Shown here: positions 1 to 9,993 of the stretch, in pieces
Numbering within the stretch: position 1 is the first letter of the stretch
Layout: every line of letters starts with the position of its first letter
Assembly: GCA_019671005.1 (NCBI GenBank)
Contig: CM033752.1
Coordinates: forward strand, 12,958,001-13,022,000
DNA length: 64,000 nt
Direction of reading: 5' to 3'
Source: Hibiscus mutabilis
Taxonomy: Eukaryota > Streptophyta > Magnoliopsida > Malvales > Malvaceae
Notes under the pieces: generated by a model
Databases searched by the model: none
Told to the model about the DNA's origin: nothing
Seen by the model: only the letters and a program-made list of their open reading frames with translations
Made by a program: the position numbers and the translations under genes

Positions 1-724
1 TGTTGACTGGTAAAGAGAACAAGGGTTGAAGATGATGGCCTGCTGGTGGTCATGACGGTGGTCGTTGGTTTAGGTACGGGTGTAATTTCTCTAGTAGGGT
101 GTTGGTTCTCTCAGAATGGAAGATCATTCGTGTCTTTGTTGTATGCATCCTTTTATATTGCCTAGACATTTGTCACAAAAGGGTTATCGTGGTACTGTGA
201 TTGGACCGGCTATGACTTGACATCCTAGGTTTGCTTAGTCATTAGTAGCGATCACGTGTGTCGTTACGTGGTCGCCAGATATCGTCCACCTAGGTACGTT
301 TGCTACTGGTTTATCTATTGCGGATCGCTTCTACTTGTTCACTTATATGGGGTTTGCGGGGGCAGATTGTTAGTGGTTCGTCTAAAGTGTACGCTCACAG
401 GCCGTGGTTCCTTGACACGTGGTGGTTTTTGTTCCTAGGTACTAACACTTACCCCTCAAGTGAGGGAAGATTATAAAGTGATCTTGACAAATCTAAAAGT
501 ATGGCGGGAGTTTTGTGGTGAAAATATATTTGTGTGGTGCAGCTCATTTTGAATTTGTATGTGTTTGCGTGGAATATTTGTGCGTTATTCTACATGCCAC
601 GTGTGTATAATTAGTGGACCGTTTGGTTCTCTTTGGAAATAAACCTTGTATGTGGACCATCATATGTTTAAGTCTCTTTATTCGTGAAACGTTCTCAAGA
701 AGTTTAGTAGCATATTTATATGGA

Positions 725-736
725 TTTATAAATAGG
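725..736 (+). promoter_or_regulatory. TATA-box-like element
   Basis: TTTATAAATAGG lies about 100 bases upstream of the first ATG (832) of a decayed transposon gene. Spacing and sequence suit a plant TATA box. It may be the LTR or gene promoter of that element, but no LTR edge is visible here. There is no expression evidence. Confidence 0.35.
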
Positions 737-831
737 CTTTATCTGTTTTTAGGGTTTATTCCATGTGTTTGCATTCCTATTTATCGACTTCAAGTTTTTG
801 TAGACCGTTCAAATAAATTTTGTTTGCTCTA

Positions 832-1760
832 ATGGCTGATTCGATCGTAGTGAAGAGCGATGAGTACCTATGTACTACAAAATACGATAATATGAATAGC
901 ACATTAGAGTGCAGAGGTTTGTGCATTTCAGATAATTTCTATTACAAATTCAATTTGTCGGTGGGGACATAAATTTAAGTGATTGTTCCAATAAAGATAG
1001 GGCATGATGCCTTATCCCTTTGTATGTTTTTGAAGCCAGTTTCCACTTGCCACTTCATTCTTTCTTTGTGGATTGGCTGAACTGGTTCGACATAGCACCA
1101 AGCTAGATATCAGGTGTAGGTTGGTGGACTCTGGTGACATACTTTTTTAATTGTAAACTTCATGAAGAGGATCTCTCTGTGAATGTGTTTCGGCATTTTT
1201 ATCAAGTTATAGCTGGAAACCAAAAACTTGCGAAAGGCTTTGTGTCTATTCTTCTTCGCATCAGAAGAATATCTATGATGAGCAATTACATGAGCAATAT
1301 CCGGCTTGACAGTGAGAAGTATATCAAAGTAGAGTGTAAATTTGGGGGTTTCCCCTTTCATGTTGTTTGGTGCCGACTAGCAAAAGATAGAGTTGAAGCT
1401 CTAGAGTTATATGTGATTTATCGTCCGTTGAGCTATCATTGCTTTAAAGATTGTAGAGAGGCCCTCCAGCATAGTATGAAGAGGTGTGCACCCTGTGAAA
1501 TGTATGGGGGCATTGTTTAGGGGAGAAAAGCCTAAATGGTTGGGATGAAGTGGATTTTAATTCACTTCTTGAGGGGTATCTAGCGAACGTTCCTACTTGT
1601 GCGAAAGTATGGCCCCTCGGCGGGAAAGGTAATGAGCATGTGGCCAACATTCTTTTGGGGAATAAGGTAGAGCCAAAGAATTTTTTTCTCTATTTATACC
1701 AAATGTCTCGTTCGCTCATGGAAGTACTAGGAGGAAAATGCTCCTCTAGGTGGTTTTAGT
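832..1760 (+). pseudogene. relic of 'putative gypsy-type transposon' protein (Transposase_28-like)
   Basis: An ATG at 832 opens a 46-codon stretch (MADSIVVKSDEY...) that stops at 970-972. Further frames continue the same protein after frameshifts: about 1013-1085 reads LYVFEASFHLPLHSFFVDW then LNWFDIAP, and 1134-1520 gives an uninterrupted 128-residue stretch. The order (VFEA.F.LPLH.F...L..F.IAP, then a VFRHFY segment) resembles the plant domain called 'putative gypsy type transposon' (PF04195). That assignment is from memory of the family pattern and no search was run. 1550-1759 is another open stretch of unclear identity. Several stops and frame changes make this a pseudogene. Confidence 0.45.
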
Positions 1761-2975
1761 GGAGAGAGTTCTCATGTTGATCTTTGAGGTAGTGGTGATG
1801 CTACTTCACCTGGAGTTAGGCATGGCAGAAATCGTGTCCCAGACACTGCCAGTGATAATAAGAAGCGAGTCGTTCCACGTTCGCCCGTTGCTTCCTCATC
1901 AGGAGAGGAAAGTAGTTCTGCAAATTTAGAGCGCAAGATAAAAAGGAGAATGGATGTAGTTGTTTCTACTCTCTATATTTCTGGAGGTATTTTTGTATTA
2001 TTGACATTTTCATCCCGTATTATAGTATTACTTGTTTGTTTATTATGGTTGTCATTTGTTTTGACACATTTTATTTTGTTTGCAGGATCTGTGGCGGCCT
2101 CGTTGCAAGCTGTTGAGAGTGGATCCTCAAGTTTACTTAATTTATCGGGAGAAACTTCTTCCTCAATTGTTAGTAGGCAAGAATATCCGCAGGCCTTAAT
2201 ATAGGTAACGTCCCTACAAACTATCGTGGGCGAATAAGTGGATTCGCCTTCTTTGTTGAGGCCGGCAACTGTAGAAACCTCTATCGCAATTATGAGTCTC
2301 TTGCTTAACGAGTTTTGCTGGTATTCCTACCATTTTGATTGTGGAGGCCTCTGTTGCAATCGATGTTGCTGGAGTCGCGCAAGTTCACCAGCCTTAGATG
2401 TTTTGGAGGTGGTGAGGTAGTTTGTGGCTAGCCAGATAAAGACCTATAGTTTAAGAAGGCTCCTTTAAGCGAAAATGCAAGATTTAGGTACACAGTGGTT
2501 TGTAAATTTTTCAATTATTCTGGCCACATCTGTTGTTGTTACTCCTCTTGTGTCCGCGAGTTTAGCGAGCTCTGTTAAGGATATGCCTTCTTTCTCTGTT
2601 GGTTTAATCAGAACCTCTACAATTATTTCTCCATTGACTACTGGCTTATCGAGCTCTATAAATATTTCTGTTCTTTTTCCATGTAAATTTTTTTTGTATG
2701 TTTGCTTATAAATCTGTTGGAGCTCCAGCAACTTCTTTAGATGTCGACTCCTATGTTCACGTTACCCTCTAACCCTTCGCTGAGCAAACCTGTCGTGCCC
2801 TTAACACTGGCATCTGTTTTACCTCTAGAGGAGCACTTGGAATGCTTAGAGATGGTTTCATCCTGAATTTACTTCAAAAAGGTTATCGTCTCTGTACTCT
2901 GGAAATATCGGATCATGTACACTTTCAATCAACAACAGGAGAACCATTGAAGGGGGTTGGGGCCTTATTCAAGAG
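1761..2975. other. intervening region with possible introns, no recognised gene
   Basis: A stretch from about 1935 to 2085 ends in TTTGCAG and may be an intron between pieces of the flanking transposon relic. Open frames at 1950-2204 and 2475-2711 have no recognisable domain and are not called as genes. Confidence 0.3.
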
Positions 2976-3420
2976 TTGGGTTGTATACAGTACAACATGG
3001 AGAGAAATACAAGGGCTCTTGAAGATGAGAATCAAGGATTACGTTTGTATGTGGATAAATATACTGCTCGACTGAATGATGTTAGGACTAAACGTGATAG
3101 GGAAGTTTCTGCTTGTTTAGAAGAATTGAGCAAGAAATATGAGGTAGAAATATCTACTCGCATGGGAGAGCTGAACAAGAGACATTCTGAGGAAATTTCC
3201 ACTATGTAGAGCGACTATGATCGTGCTCTTAAGAGGAAGGAGAAACTTCATTCAGTCGTAGAAAAGAGTTTTAGGATCGAGATCTAGGGGCTTAAGGAGA
3301 AGATGGAGCGCGCGAAGAATGCAACAAATGAGACCACAACCAAATTTGCCAAGAAGTTAACCGAATTAAGGGTAACTCATGAGAATCAACTGATTGTGCT
3401 CAGAGCTACTCATGGGTAGA
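2976..3420 (+). pseudogene. coiled-coil tail of the same transposon relic
   Basis: The frame from 2976 encodes a charged heptad-like segment (ALEDENQGLRLYVDKY..., EELSKKYEVEISTRMGELNK) up to a stop at 3207-3209, and the same character continues past it to about 3420. Transposase_28-type plant proteins commonly end in a long coiled coil, so this is probably the C-terminal part of the gene starting near 832. It stops where the copia-type LTR remnant begins. Confidence 0.4.
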
Positions 3421-3537
3421 ATTGGCTAAAAAGGTCAAGGTAGCTGCGGATGTGACTTCTTCTTTAACGGTGGAAGGGATGGATATGACACGAGATGCCA
3501 CTATTCTCAGATTCCAAGTGGACTATTATCCGCTCGA

Positions 3538-3636
3538 TGTGTCCTATTTTTATTGCTTAGCTTTCCACCCACTAAAACAAAAATCCAATTCACCCTCTTA
3601 CTTGGCTATCTCGGTTGATAGTTCGCGCTCTCAATA
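3538..3636 (+). repeat. 3' end of truncated 5' LTR (copia-type)
   Basis: The segment from TGTCCTATTTT to CTCTCAATA aligns with the last ~100 bp of the 3' LTR (8738-8836): both contain GCTTAGCTTT, AAATCCAATTCACCC, CTTGGCTAT and a GTTCG-GCTCTCAA end. The rest of the 5' LTR is missing, and the junction with the upstream transposon relic is abrupt. Confidence 0.75.
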
Positions 3637-3638
3637 AT

Positions 3639-3650
3639 TGGTATCAAAGC
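3639..3650 (+). other. primer binding site (tRNA-iMet type)
   Basis: TGGTATCAAAGC lies three bases after the LTR end and differs by one base from the usual plant initiator-methionine PBS TGGTATCAGAGC. Confidence 0.8.
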
Positions 3651-3734
3651 TTCATCTCTACGCCGGATTAACATCCTAGAGTCGATCCTTGAAGTGCTCA
3701 ACCTTTCTATATCAACCGGAGATCATGGCACAAA

Positions 3735-4305
3735 TCCATCGATAAACCTCTTTACTTCAACGGTGCCAACTACTCCTATTGGAAGAATAGGATGATGTTT
3801 TTCATCAAAGCCAATGACTTTCATCTTTGGGATGTAGTTCAATGATGGCCCGTTCATCCTACAAAGAAGCAAGGCAAAATAGAATGCGAAAGATCTAAAG
3901 AAGATGCAACTTAATAACAAAGCCATGGACATCTTATTTTGTGTTCTTGGTCTGGATAAGTATGTAAAGACGTCTTCTTGCTCGAGTGCCAAAGAGATTT
4001 GGGACAAGCTTGAAGTCACTCATGAAGGGAACCAATGAAGTAAATGAGACCAAGATTGGCCTTCTCAACCTTGAGTAGGAGAACTTCAAGATGAACTAAA
4101 TGAAAGACGTCAAAGCTATGTCTGATCGATTCTCCACCATTATGAATAGACTTAAAGGCTATGGAGAAGTGATTTCGAAAGACAAGCTTGTTAGAAAGTT
4201 GATTTATTCATTTCCCAATTCATGGGATTCCAAGAAGACCACAATCATTGGAGAAAATAACTTAAAAAAGCTCAAACTTGACAAGCTTATGGGATCTTTG
4301 CTAAC
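3735..4305 (+). pseudogene. copia-type gag, N-terminal part (UBN2/DUF4219-like)
   Basis: The frame around 3740-3840 reads KPLYFNGANYSYWKNRMMFF and then FHLWDVV, the characteristic start of copia-type gag in plants. Later pieces include DILFCVLGLDKY, AKEIWDKLEVTHEGT and LIYSFPNSWDSKKTTI (4100-4290), typical of the UBN2 domain. In-frame stops occur, one just after DVVQ and another in MN*MKDVKAM, together with frame changes. The gene is cut at codon sequence GSLLT by the solo LTR starting at 4306 and resumes at 5807. Confidence 0.8.
4301..4305 (+). repeat. target-site duplication CTAAC (left)
   Basis: CTAAC immediately precedes the TGATAAGTG start of the solo LTR and is repeated at 5807-5811 right after its ...GCAACA end. 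Confidence 0.85.
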
Positions 4306-5806
4306 TGATAAGTGTTCAAAAGTACTATTTTTATTACCCTTTTTACTCATATTATTGTTAGACTTAGGCTCATATTAGTTGCATAATTAGTCATTCATGC
4401 ATTAATTCATGCTTCTTTCCACCGTTGAGCTTGATTACATAACTTGGAGATTTTTGTGGAAAAAGATGCTGCTTTGGTGTGCTTTTGTGTGTGTGCAGAA
4501 TCACTTGCCTAAACAAGGCTGGAACCAGTTGCCAGGGCAGTGCATGAAGGAGATGCCGAGCTAGTTGACAGGGCAATTTTCGATAAGGGATAAGATGATA
4601 TGGTAGTCGAAATTGATGACTAGATAAGCCCAAGATGACGTGGAGCAAAGTTAAATCCCAAAGTAGTTTGATTTCCATGAAAAGGTCAAAGAGAAATTAA
4701 ATCCCAAAAAGATAGGAGAAGATCTAGAAGGAATTTAAATATAATAAAGAATTATATTCTTTTAAAGTATTTAATTCCAACTTAACTTCCTCCTCAAGAA
4801 GGATTTTGACCTAGCCATCTCCTATTTAAAGGAGACCAAGCCGTCAAAGAGAGTTGGGCAAGAATGAAGATATTTCGACAAGAGAGTTCAAGAGGAGATA
4901 GTTTGATTGGGAGAGATTTTCCAAAGAGGGCTGATCGATTTCTTCTTCTTCTTCTTTGCTTCTATTAGATTCATGGTTTGAGGATTATTCTTTGTATATC
5001 TTTTGAACCCAACCATGAACTAACTTGATTGGTTGGGGTTATTGTGTTTTGTGGTTGTGAGAAACAATTGGATTTTGTTTAGGTAATAAGAGTTCGCACT
5101 TTCAATTTAAGGTTTACTTATTCTTGGTTTTTATTCTTATTTTGAGTAAATTGGGAGAGGATCTCGTAACTTCATCTATTTATCTAATATCGGGAGAGTT
5201 AGATTCAAGAAACGAATGAGTATGGTCTTTATTCAATCTATTGATGGTGAAGATTAATCCGGATTTCAATGGCTAAGAGGAGCGCAAGATTGGTTGTTGT
5301 TCACCCTTGATTCACGCAGGGATGTATTATCAAGGCATGCACAAATATGTAGAGTTTTGACTTAGGGATAAGAAGAAACCATTAAGAATGCTCCATCGAA
5401 CCTTGCAACTGCTGCCCGGCCGCCCAAACAATTGCGTAGCCAGTTGCCCAGGCAACCGTCGATTAGTTGCCAATGCAACCCCGCTGCGTAAGTTGCCACG
5501 GCAACTGAGTTATCTTGCACTCTTTTACCAAGACGATCCAATCGGCTATCACACCTCAACTCACGATAACATGGCCTATTCCCTCTTATTTGATTACATC
5601 TTTATTTTATTTACTTGCTCTTTTATTTTATTCGTTAGTTAGAACTCCTACAATTATCAATTGTGTTTTTACTTTTACAGTGCAATAACTAAGGCAAAGT
5701 GGCCCAAACCAATCCCTGTGGAGACGATACTCGATACTTATCATATCACTTTATTACTTGCAACGTGTATACTTGCACAATTGCGTAGCACTTATTACGC
5801 GCAACA
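4306..5806 (+). mobile_element. solo LTR, 1501 bp, with 5 bp target duplication
   Basis: It begins TGATAAGTGTTC and ends CGCGCAACA, flanked on both sides by CTAAC; joining the flanks restores the interrupted gag to within one base. A TATA-like CTATTTAAAGG lies near 4829. The 3' end contains CCAATCCCTGTGGAGACGA followed by a TTACTTGCAACGTGTAT segment, wording I recognise from the ends of large plant Ty3/gypsy LTRs (Tat/Athila or derivatives). No internal region, PBS or PPT is present, so it is most simply a solo LTR left by LTR-LTR recombination. Short frames inside it have no recognisable domain. Confidence 0.85.
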
Positions 5807-6414
5807 CTAACCATGAAATGATGATGTCAAAGGGGAAAAAGAAAGAAGAAAAGGGCAATAAAGATTTGAATGTTGCTCTTAAATCCTCCACAATCAAACA
5901 AGAAGATTCAAGTGCAGAGGATAGTAAGAAGAAGAGATGGCCAAGCTCTTCAAAAACTTCACACGACTCATGAAGTAAGAAAAAAAGAAGAATCAATACA
6001 TGAATCGAGAATGAATATGAGGGATCCCATCATTTGCTACGAATGCAAAAAGTCAGGGCACACCAAGTATGATTGCCCTCGACTCAAAAAGAAGGGATCA
6101 AGCCATAAGAATAAGGTATTTGTGGCTACATGGAGTGATGAAGAGGACTCCACCGATAATGAGGTAGCCAACCTTTGTCGCATAGCCATAAAGAAGATTC
6201 AAGGGTAACTTCTAATTTATCACCTTCAACTTCATTTACATTAGATGAATTACAAGATGCCTATGATGATTTGGTTTTACATTTTAAAAATCACATTTTG
6301 AAAACGGAGAAATTGGTTTCAAATTTAAAAGTTCAAAATGATTTGATTTCTAAAACCAAAGATCAATTTGAAGCAAAGCTCAAGGATTTTGAGCAAAAGA
6401 ATTTTGATTTATAA
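5807..6414 (+). pseudogene. copia-type gag, C-terminal part with CCHC zinc knuckle
   Basis: After the solo LTR, gag resumes with EMMMSKGKKKEEKGNKDLN, then a CCHC knuckle CYECKKSGHTKYDC at 6035-6076 (C-x2-C-x4-H-x4-C), an acidic ATWSDEEDSTDNE segment and a coiled-coil-like tail (TLDELQDAYDDLVLHFKNHI) ending near 6414. Relative to the frame expected across the insertion one base is missing at the join (ACC-ATG instead of ACCC-ATG), and another frame change lies near 6175-6208. The knuckle binds nucleic acid in Gag proteins; this copy is not translatable in one frame. Confidence 0.8.
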
Positions 6415-7826
6415 AAACTGCTTTAAAAGGTTCAATAAGATCATCAACGAGAAATAGATGATCTTAAGAAAGAAAAAGGCTTTTATTTACAAAGATTTAG
6501 AAAACAAAATTGGAGAATACTCCAAATCTAATTTTATAAAATCAAACTTTTATCAAAGACAATCTAGTTCCCCAAGATTTTTAAAGGGTAAAATGGTAAA
6601 TAATGATTAGGTCCCTAAGGGACTTATTTCTTCAAAAAAAAAAAAGACATTTAAAAATGGATTCTAAAGGGAACTAAAAATTTTTAGACTAATGCCAATG
6701 GATCCAAAGCAATTTGGATACCAAAATGTTTGTGATTGTCTTTTGTAGGTGTGCTTGAGCATTGATGATCAAAGTCAAAATCTTGGGAGCTCTTAACACA
6801 CAAGTGAGGACACTTGAAGAAGGAGAGGCTTAACATACTACCTTGGTTCAAGTGGTAAATTTAAGTTTCATGCAATTGTTTGATCATGTTTTCCATGTCT
6901 ATTTTTACATAATGACCTAAGCATGTTTGTATGACTCCATGTTGTGACTAATTGCATATAGTTAGGGGGAGTCTCAATTGCATGAGTTACATGTTTTTGG
7001 CCTAGTACGCTTATATCTATGTTTTTGGCCCTAAACTTGTAGTGTTTGGTTGAATCTTGGTGAAACCATTCTTTGTACATTTAAATGTTAAGTTTTGAAA
7101 AGCGTGTTGATAATTTGTGGCAGAAATGATCAAAATGTGTATCTAAGACTTAATAGAGCCTATGTATGAACTTAAAACTAAGTTGTAAGGCTTTTTTAAG
7201 TTAAGTTTACTGCATTTTTTACCAATTCGTGCCTTCGATACCAGTACAGTCCATACCGTATCGATACGGCCTTCAACTAGTACCGATACGGTTGATACCC
7301 TACCGGTACACACAGCCAAAAAGGGATAGTTTTTATTTCCTTTTAGCAATTCTTTGTGTGCATAATGATATATTTTGATTTATAGCATGTTTAATTGAAT
7401 TTCTTGTATTTATTTGATTTATTTATTTGAAATTCAATTTATTTCTCTTGAAGTGTTGGACTAACAATTTTATTGATGCTTGATTAAGGGAACCTTTTTT
7501 TAAAAAAAATCTTTTCATGATTAAAATCTTTTTGGTCTTTTCTCCATTGTTATTTTGCACCAACTATTGATATTTTCTATCAAATGGTTTTTAACTGTCA
7601 ACATTTTGTGTCTTAAGCATTAATGTGATTTCAAACTTAGTTTTGAAATTATTTTTGATATAACAAAAAGAGGGAGAGATAGGTTTTAAAAGTCAAGTTT
7701 CAAAAAGAAAAAAAGGGAGCTTTAAATGTTTTCTAAAAATATTTTTTTTTCTAAAATTATTTTTCTAAGAGGGAGATTTTCAAAAACAAATTTTCAAGTG
7801 TTTTCGTTATATCAAAAATGGGAGAT
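6415..7826 (+). other. non-coding 3' internal region of the gag-only element
   Basis: No pol domain is found. Short remnants read VPKGLIS (about 6612) and NANGSKAIWIPKC (about 6690-6735), like the WVPK-type motifs that follow gag in related non-autonomous copia elements. The region contains a cluster of palindromic GTAYCGRTAC motifs (7236-7310). From 7640 it becomes purine-rich with GAGGGAGAGA-like tracts and ends in GGGAGAT, a plausible polypurine tract, at 7820-7826. Confidence 0.6.
7236..7310. repeat. palindrome cluster A (GTAYCGRTAC)
   Basis: Contains the perfect 14 bp palindrome CCGTATCGATACGG (7256-7269), GTACCGATAC (7280-7289) and the near match CTACCGGTAC (7300-7309). Equivalent clusters lie in several LTRs elsewhere in the window. 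Confidence 0.85.
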
Positions 7827-8836
7827 TGTTGAGATATTTGACTTTGATATAACTCAAATGAAAAATATTTTGTACTTAAATTAATTTGCAAAAATATTTC
7901 AAAAGTCCATTAACTTGAAAAATATATTTGAAAGGTTTTCAAAGGGTTTTTGACTTGTTTAAATATTTTTAAAATAGCCCAAAAGTCAAAAAGGCTCTGA
8001 GTATCGGTACAGATTGATGCCAGAAGAGCCCGTACTGGTATGGTTGCCCGTGTATCAATACGTCCTTTTGTCCCCAAGTTTTGACAAATTCTAGTAGCCA
8101 AATTGTGCATCAATATTGCTTCAATCGTACTGAGACCTGGGGACCCATGCCGATATGCATGTATCGTATACTAATACCCAATGTATTTAATGCCCAAAGG
8201 CTCTTTCTATTTTGAGTCAGGTATCGATACCGGGCCCCGCGTACCAATATCGACGAGCCCAGAACTACATTTATGGCTGGAATTAAAGTCCCATATAGCT
8301 CTAATCAACCCCTAACGGCTAGTAATGGTCATGAAGCCATTAAAGTGTTTAAAAGATCTCTTCAAGCAACTATGGAATAACAAGAAAACAACTACCAACA
8401 TTCTATGTTAGAGAAAGTGTTCAAGAGCTTAATTTTGTCATTTCATGTAGAAAACACTTGTGAGCTTAATTGTTAAATTTGCTCAAGTGTTAGGATTTTG
8501 GGTGAGTGCTTAATTTGCAAACACATTTTCCTAGAGAAGTTTTTCTTGTTTTCCAATTTGTTTTCTCTTTTTAAGAGAATGTTTTCAAGACTTTGGCGTA
8601 TAAGTCTTGGTTGTAAGGGTTATCTACTTGAGCCATGAAAAATGGAGGACAAGTTAGTGAATTTGTGGAAAATCCTTAGTGTGGATAGCTAAGGTAGTGG
8701 AGGTAGACTTTGTTTAGAAAGTCAAACCACTATAAATCATTGAGTCTTATTTTTTTGCTTAGCTTTTCTTCCACTAAAGCGAAAATCCAATTCACCCCCT
8801 CTTGGCTATTTTTATTTATCGTTCGAGCTCTCAACA
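7827..8836 (+). repeat. 3' LTR of the gag-only copia-type element (1010 bp)
   Basis: It starts TGTTGAGATATTTG after the purine tract and ends GAGCTCTCAACA, so the ends are TGTTGA/CAACA. Its last ~100 bp match the truncated 5' LTR. It carries palindrome cluster B (8001-8245). GTTATATCAAA (7806-7816) just before the LTR and TTTGATATAAC (7843-7853) just inside it form a perfect 11 bp inverted repeat around the polypurine tract/LTR border. Confidence 0.8.
8001..8245. repeat. palindrome cluster B within the copia-type LTR
   Basis: GTATCGGTAC at 8001-8010 and GTATCGATAC at 8221-8230 are exact matches to GTAYCGRTAC. Degenerate copies lie between them (CGTACTGGTA, GTATCAATAC, ACCAATATCG). Confidence 0.8.
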
Positions 8837-9300
8837 GATGTGATTGGTGAAGGCTGTTAGTTTAATTTTTACTTTTGTTTTTTTATGAACTACTACTGTT
8901 ATTTTGGGATTAATGAATGAATGAAAATTTCAGTTTTATGACTATATTGGATGCTAAATATAGATGGTAATTACTTTCTTCATTTTGGAAATCGTTATAG
9001 AATATTGAAGAATTGTTTAGCCTATTGAGTTGTTATTCATATGTGTTAGATGATGGATAGCACTCTCGTGTTGATGTTGAAAGAATGTCTTTGATTGTTT
9101 CTTGACCTTTGAATGCAAGTAAGTAAACTTGGTGATGGTATAGGCGTGGTGTTTTAAGGATAAGATGATGAAAGATAGTTTGAAAAGGAAATAAAGGTTT
9201 GAAGGCTTTGAAGATTCCTTAGGCGTGAAGATGGTGATAGGTAGGATGTTGGTGTAAGGATGGTTATAGGATGATTTTGGTGATGGTGGTGATGATAAGA
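8837..9300. other. no gene seen
   Basis: AT-rich sequence with a GATGATGGTGATGG-type low-complexity stretch near its end. No open frame of interest, repeat pair or element end was recognised. Confidence 0.5.
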
Positions 9301-9800
9301 TGATGTAGGATCAAGGAAGAACTTATACTAAAAAGTATAGAACTGGACCTTATACGAACTTTAATCGATAAAAGGACTTGGACCCTCTAATTATCAAACT
9401 ATGAACCACAAGTATCAAGAAAAGGGTTGACGCCACAAGCAAAGCTTGAAAAGTCGATAGAGTTCAATGAAGAACAATGATGAGAGAAATCTCACAAATA
9501 TATTTCAAATAAAGTGAATTATTATTTACAAATACCAAAGGCTTGCCTATTTATAGGCTTACATGAGTGATACGAAAAGGCACCCTTGAAGGATGAAGAG
9601 TGGTTGGCCATGTATGAAGAGAGAGGAGCCTTTTGGAACCAACATGGATCTTGAATTAATGCATTATGACTCCTCATGCTTGCTGCCCATTTTGCCGCCC
9701 ATGTCTCTTGATGAGTAAGGCCTTGATTGCTTGTACCTTTTCATATAATGCCACCTATATGAAGGGACATTAATGAAGAGTTATGTCCCTTGAGTGGTGC
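9301..9800 (-). repeat. LTR-like fragment in minus orientation
   Basis: Read on the minus strand it contains the TATA-like CCTATAAATAGG (about 9546-9557), followed by sequence rich in short A/T tracts with GAGATTTCTCTCATC. This arrangement resembles the TATA/R part of plant gypsy LTRs lying in reverse. A second copy, PBS or LTR edge could not be identified, so it is called only from composition and layout. Confidence 0.3.
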
Positions 9801-9993
9801 CCTTTCAAGAAAAGGTTTGTTGAAAGATTACGCCCTTTGGAAGTAAGTTTTTATATTTTATTTTTAAATTTAGTTCGAATATTTTGTTTGTTGTTTCTTT
9901 ATAAAATTTTAAAGTACCAGTTACGATTAAATTTAGTGGTAATTGTTTTTCTTAATATTTTTTACTTGTCATGTATGTAGTTTTGTTAGAAAA

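Larger units (their letters stand above)
3538..8836 (+). mobile_element. 5'-truncated, gag-only copia-type retroelement
   Basis: Order on the plus strand: last ~100 bp of the 5' LTR, tRNA-iMet primer site, gag with UBN2-like region and CCHC knuckle, long non-coding tail, purine-rich tract, complete 3' LTR. No protease, integrase, RT or RNase H is visible between gag and the 3' LTR, so it fits a non-autonomous element moved by proteins of a relative. A 1501 bp solo LTR (4306-5806) sits inside gag. The 5' LTR is cut at about 3538, so the insertion-site duplication cannot be recovered with confidence. Confidence 0.75.

Noticed and set aside
2465..2731. Overlapping frames on both strands (2465-2731 minus, 2475-2711 plus).
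   Set aside because: They mirror each other, show no domain, and lie between pieces of a decayed transposon gene.
3536..8842. GATGTG flanks both ends of the copia-type element and could be a target duplication.
   Set aside because: The 5' LTR is truncated at this point, and part of the match lies in LTR homology, so a 5-6 base match is likely chance.
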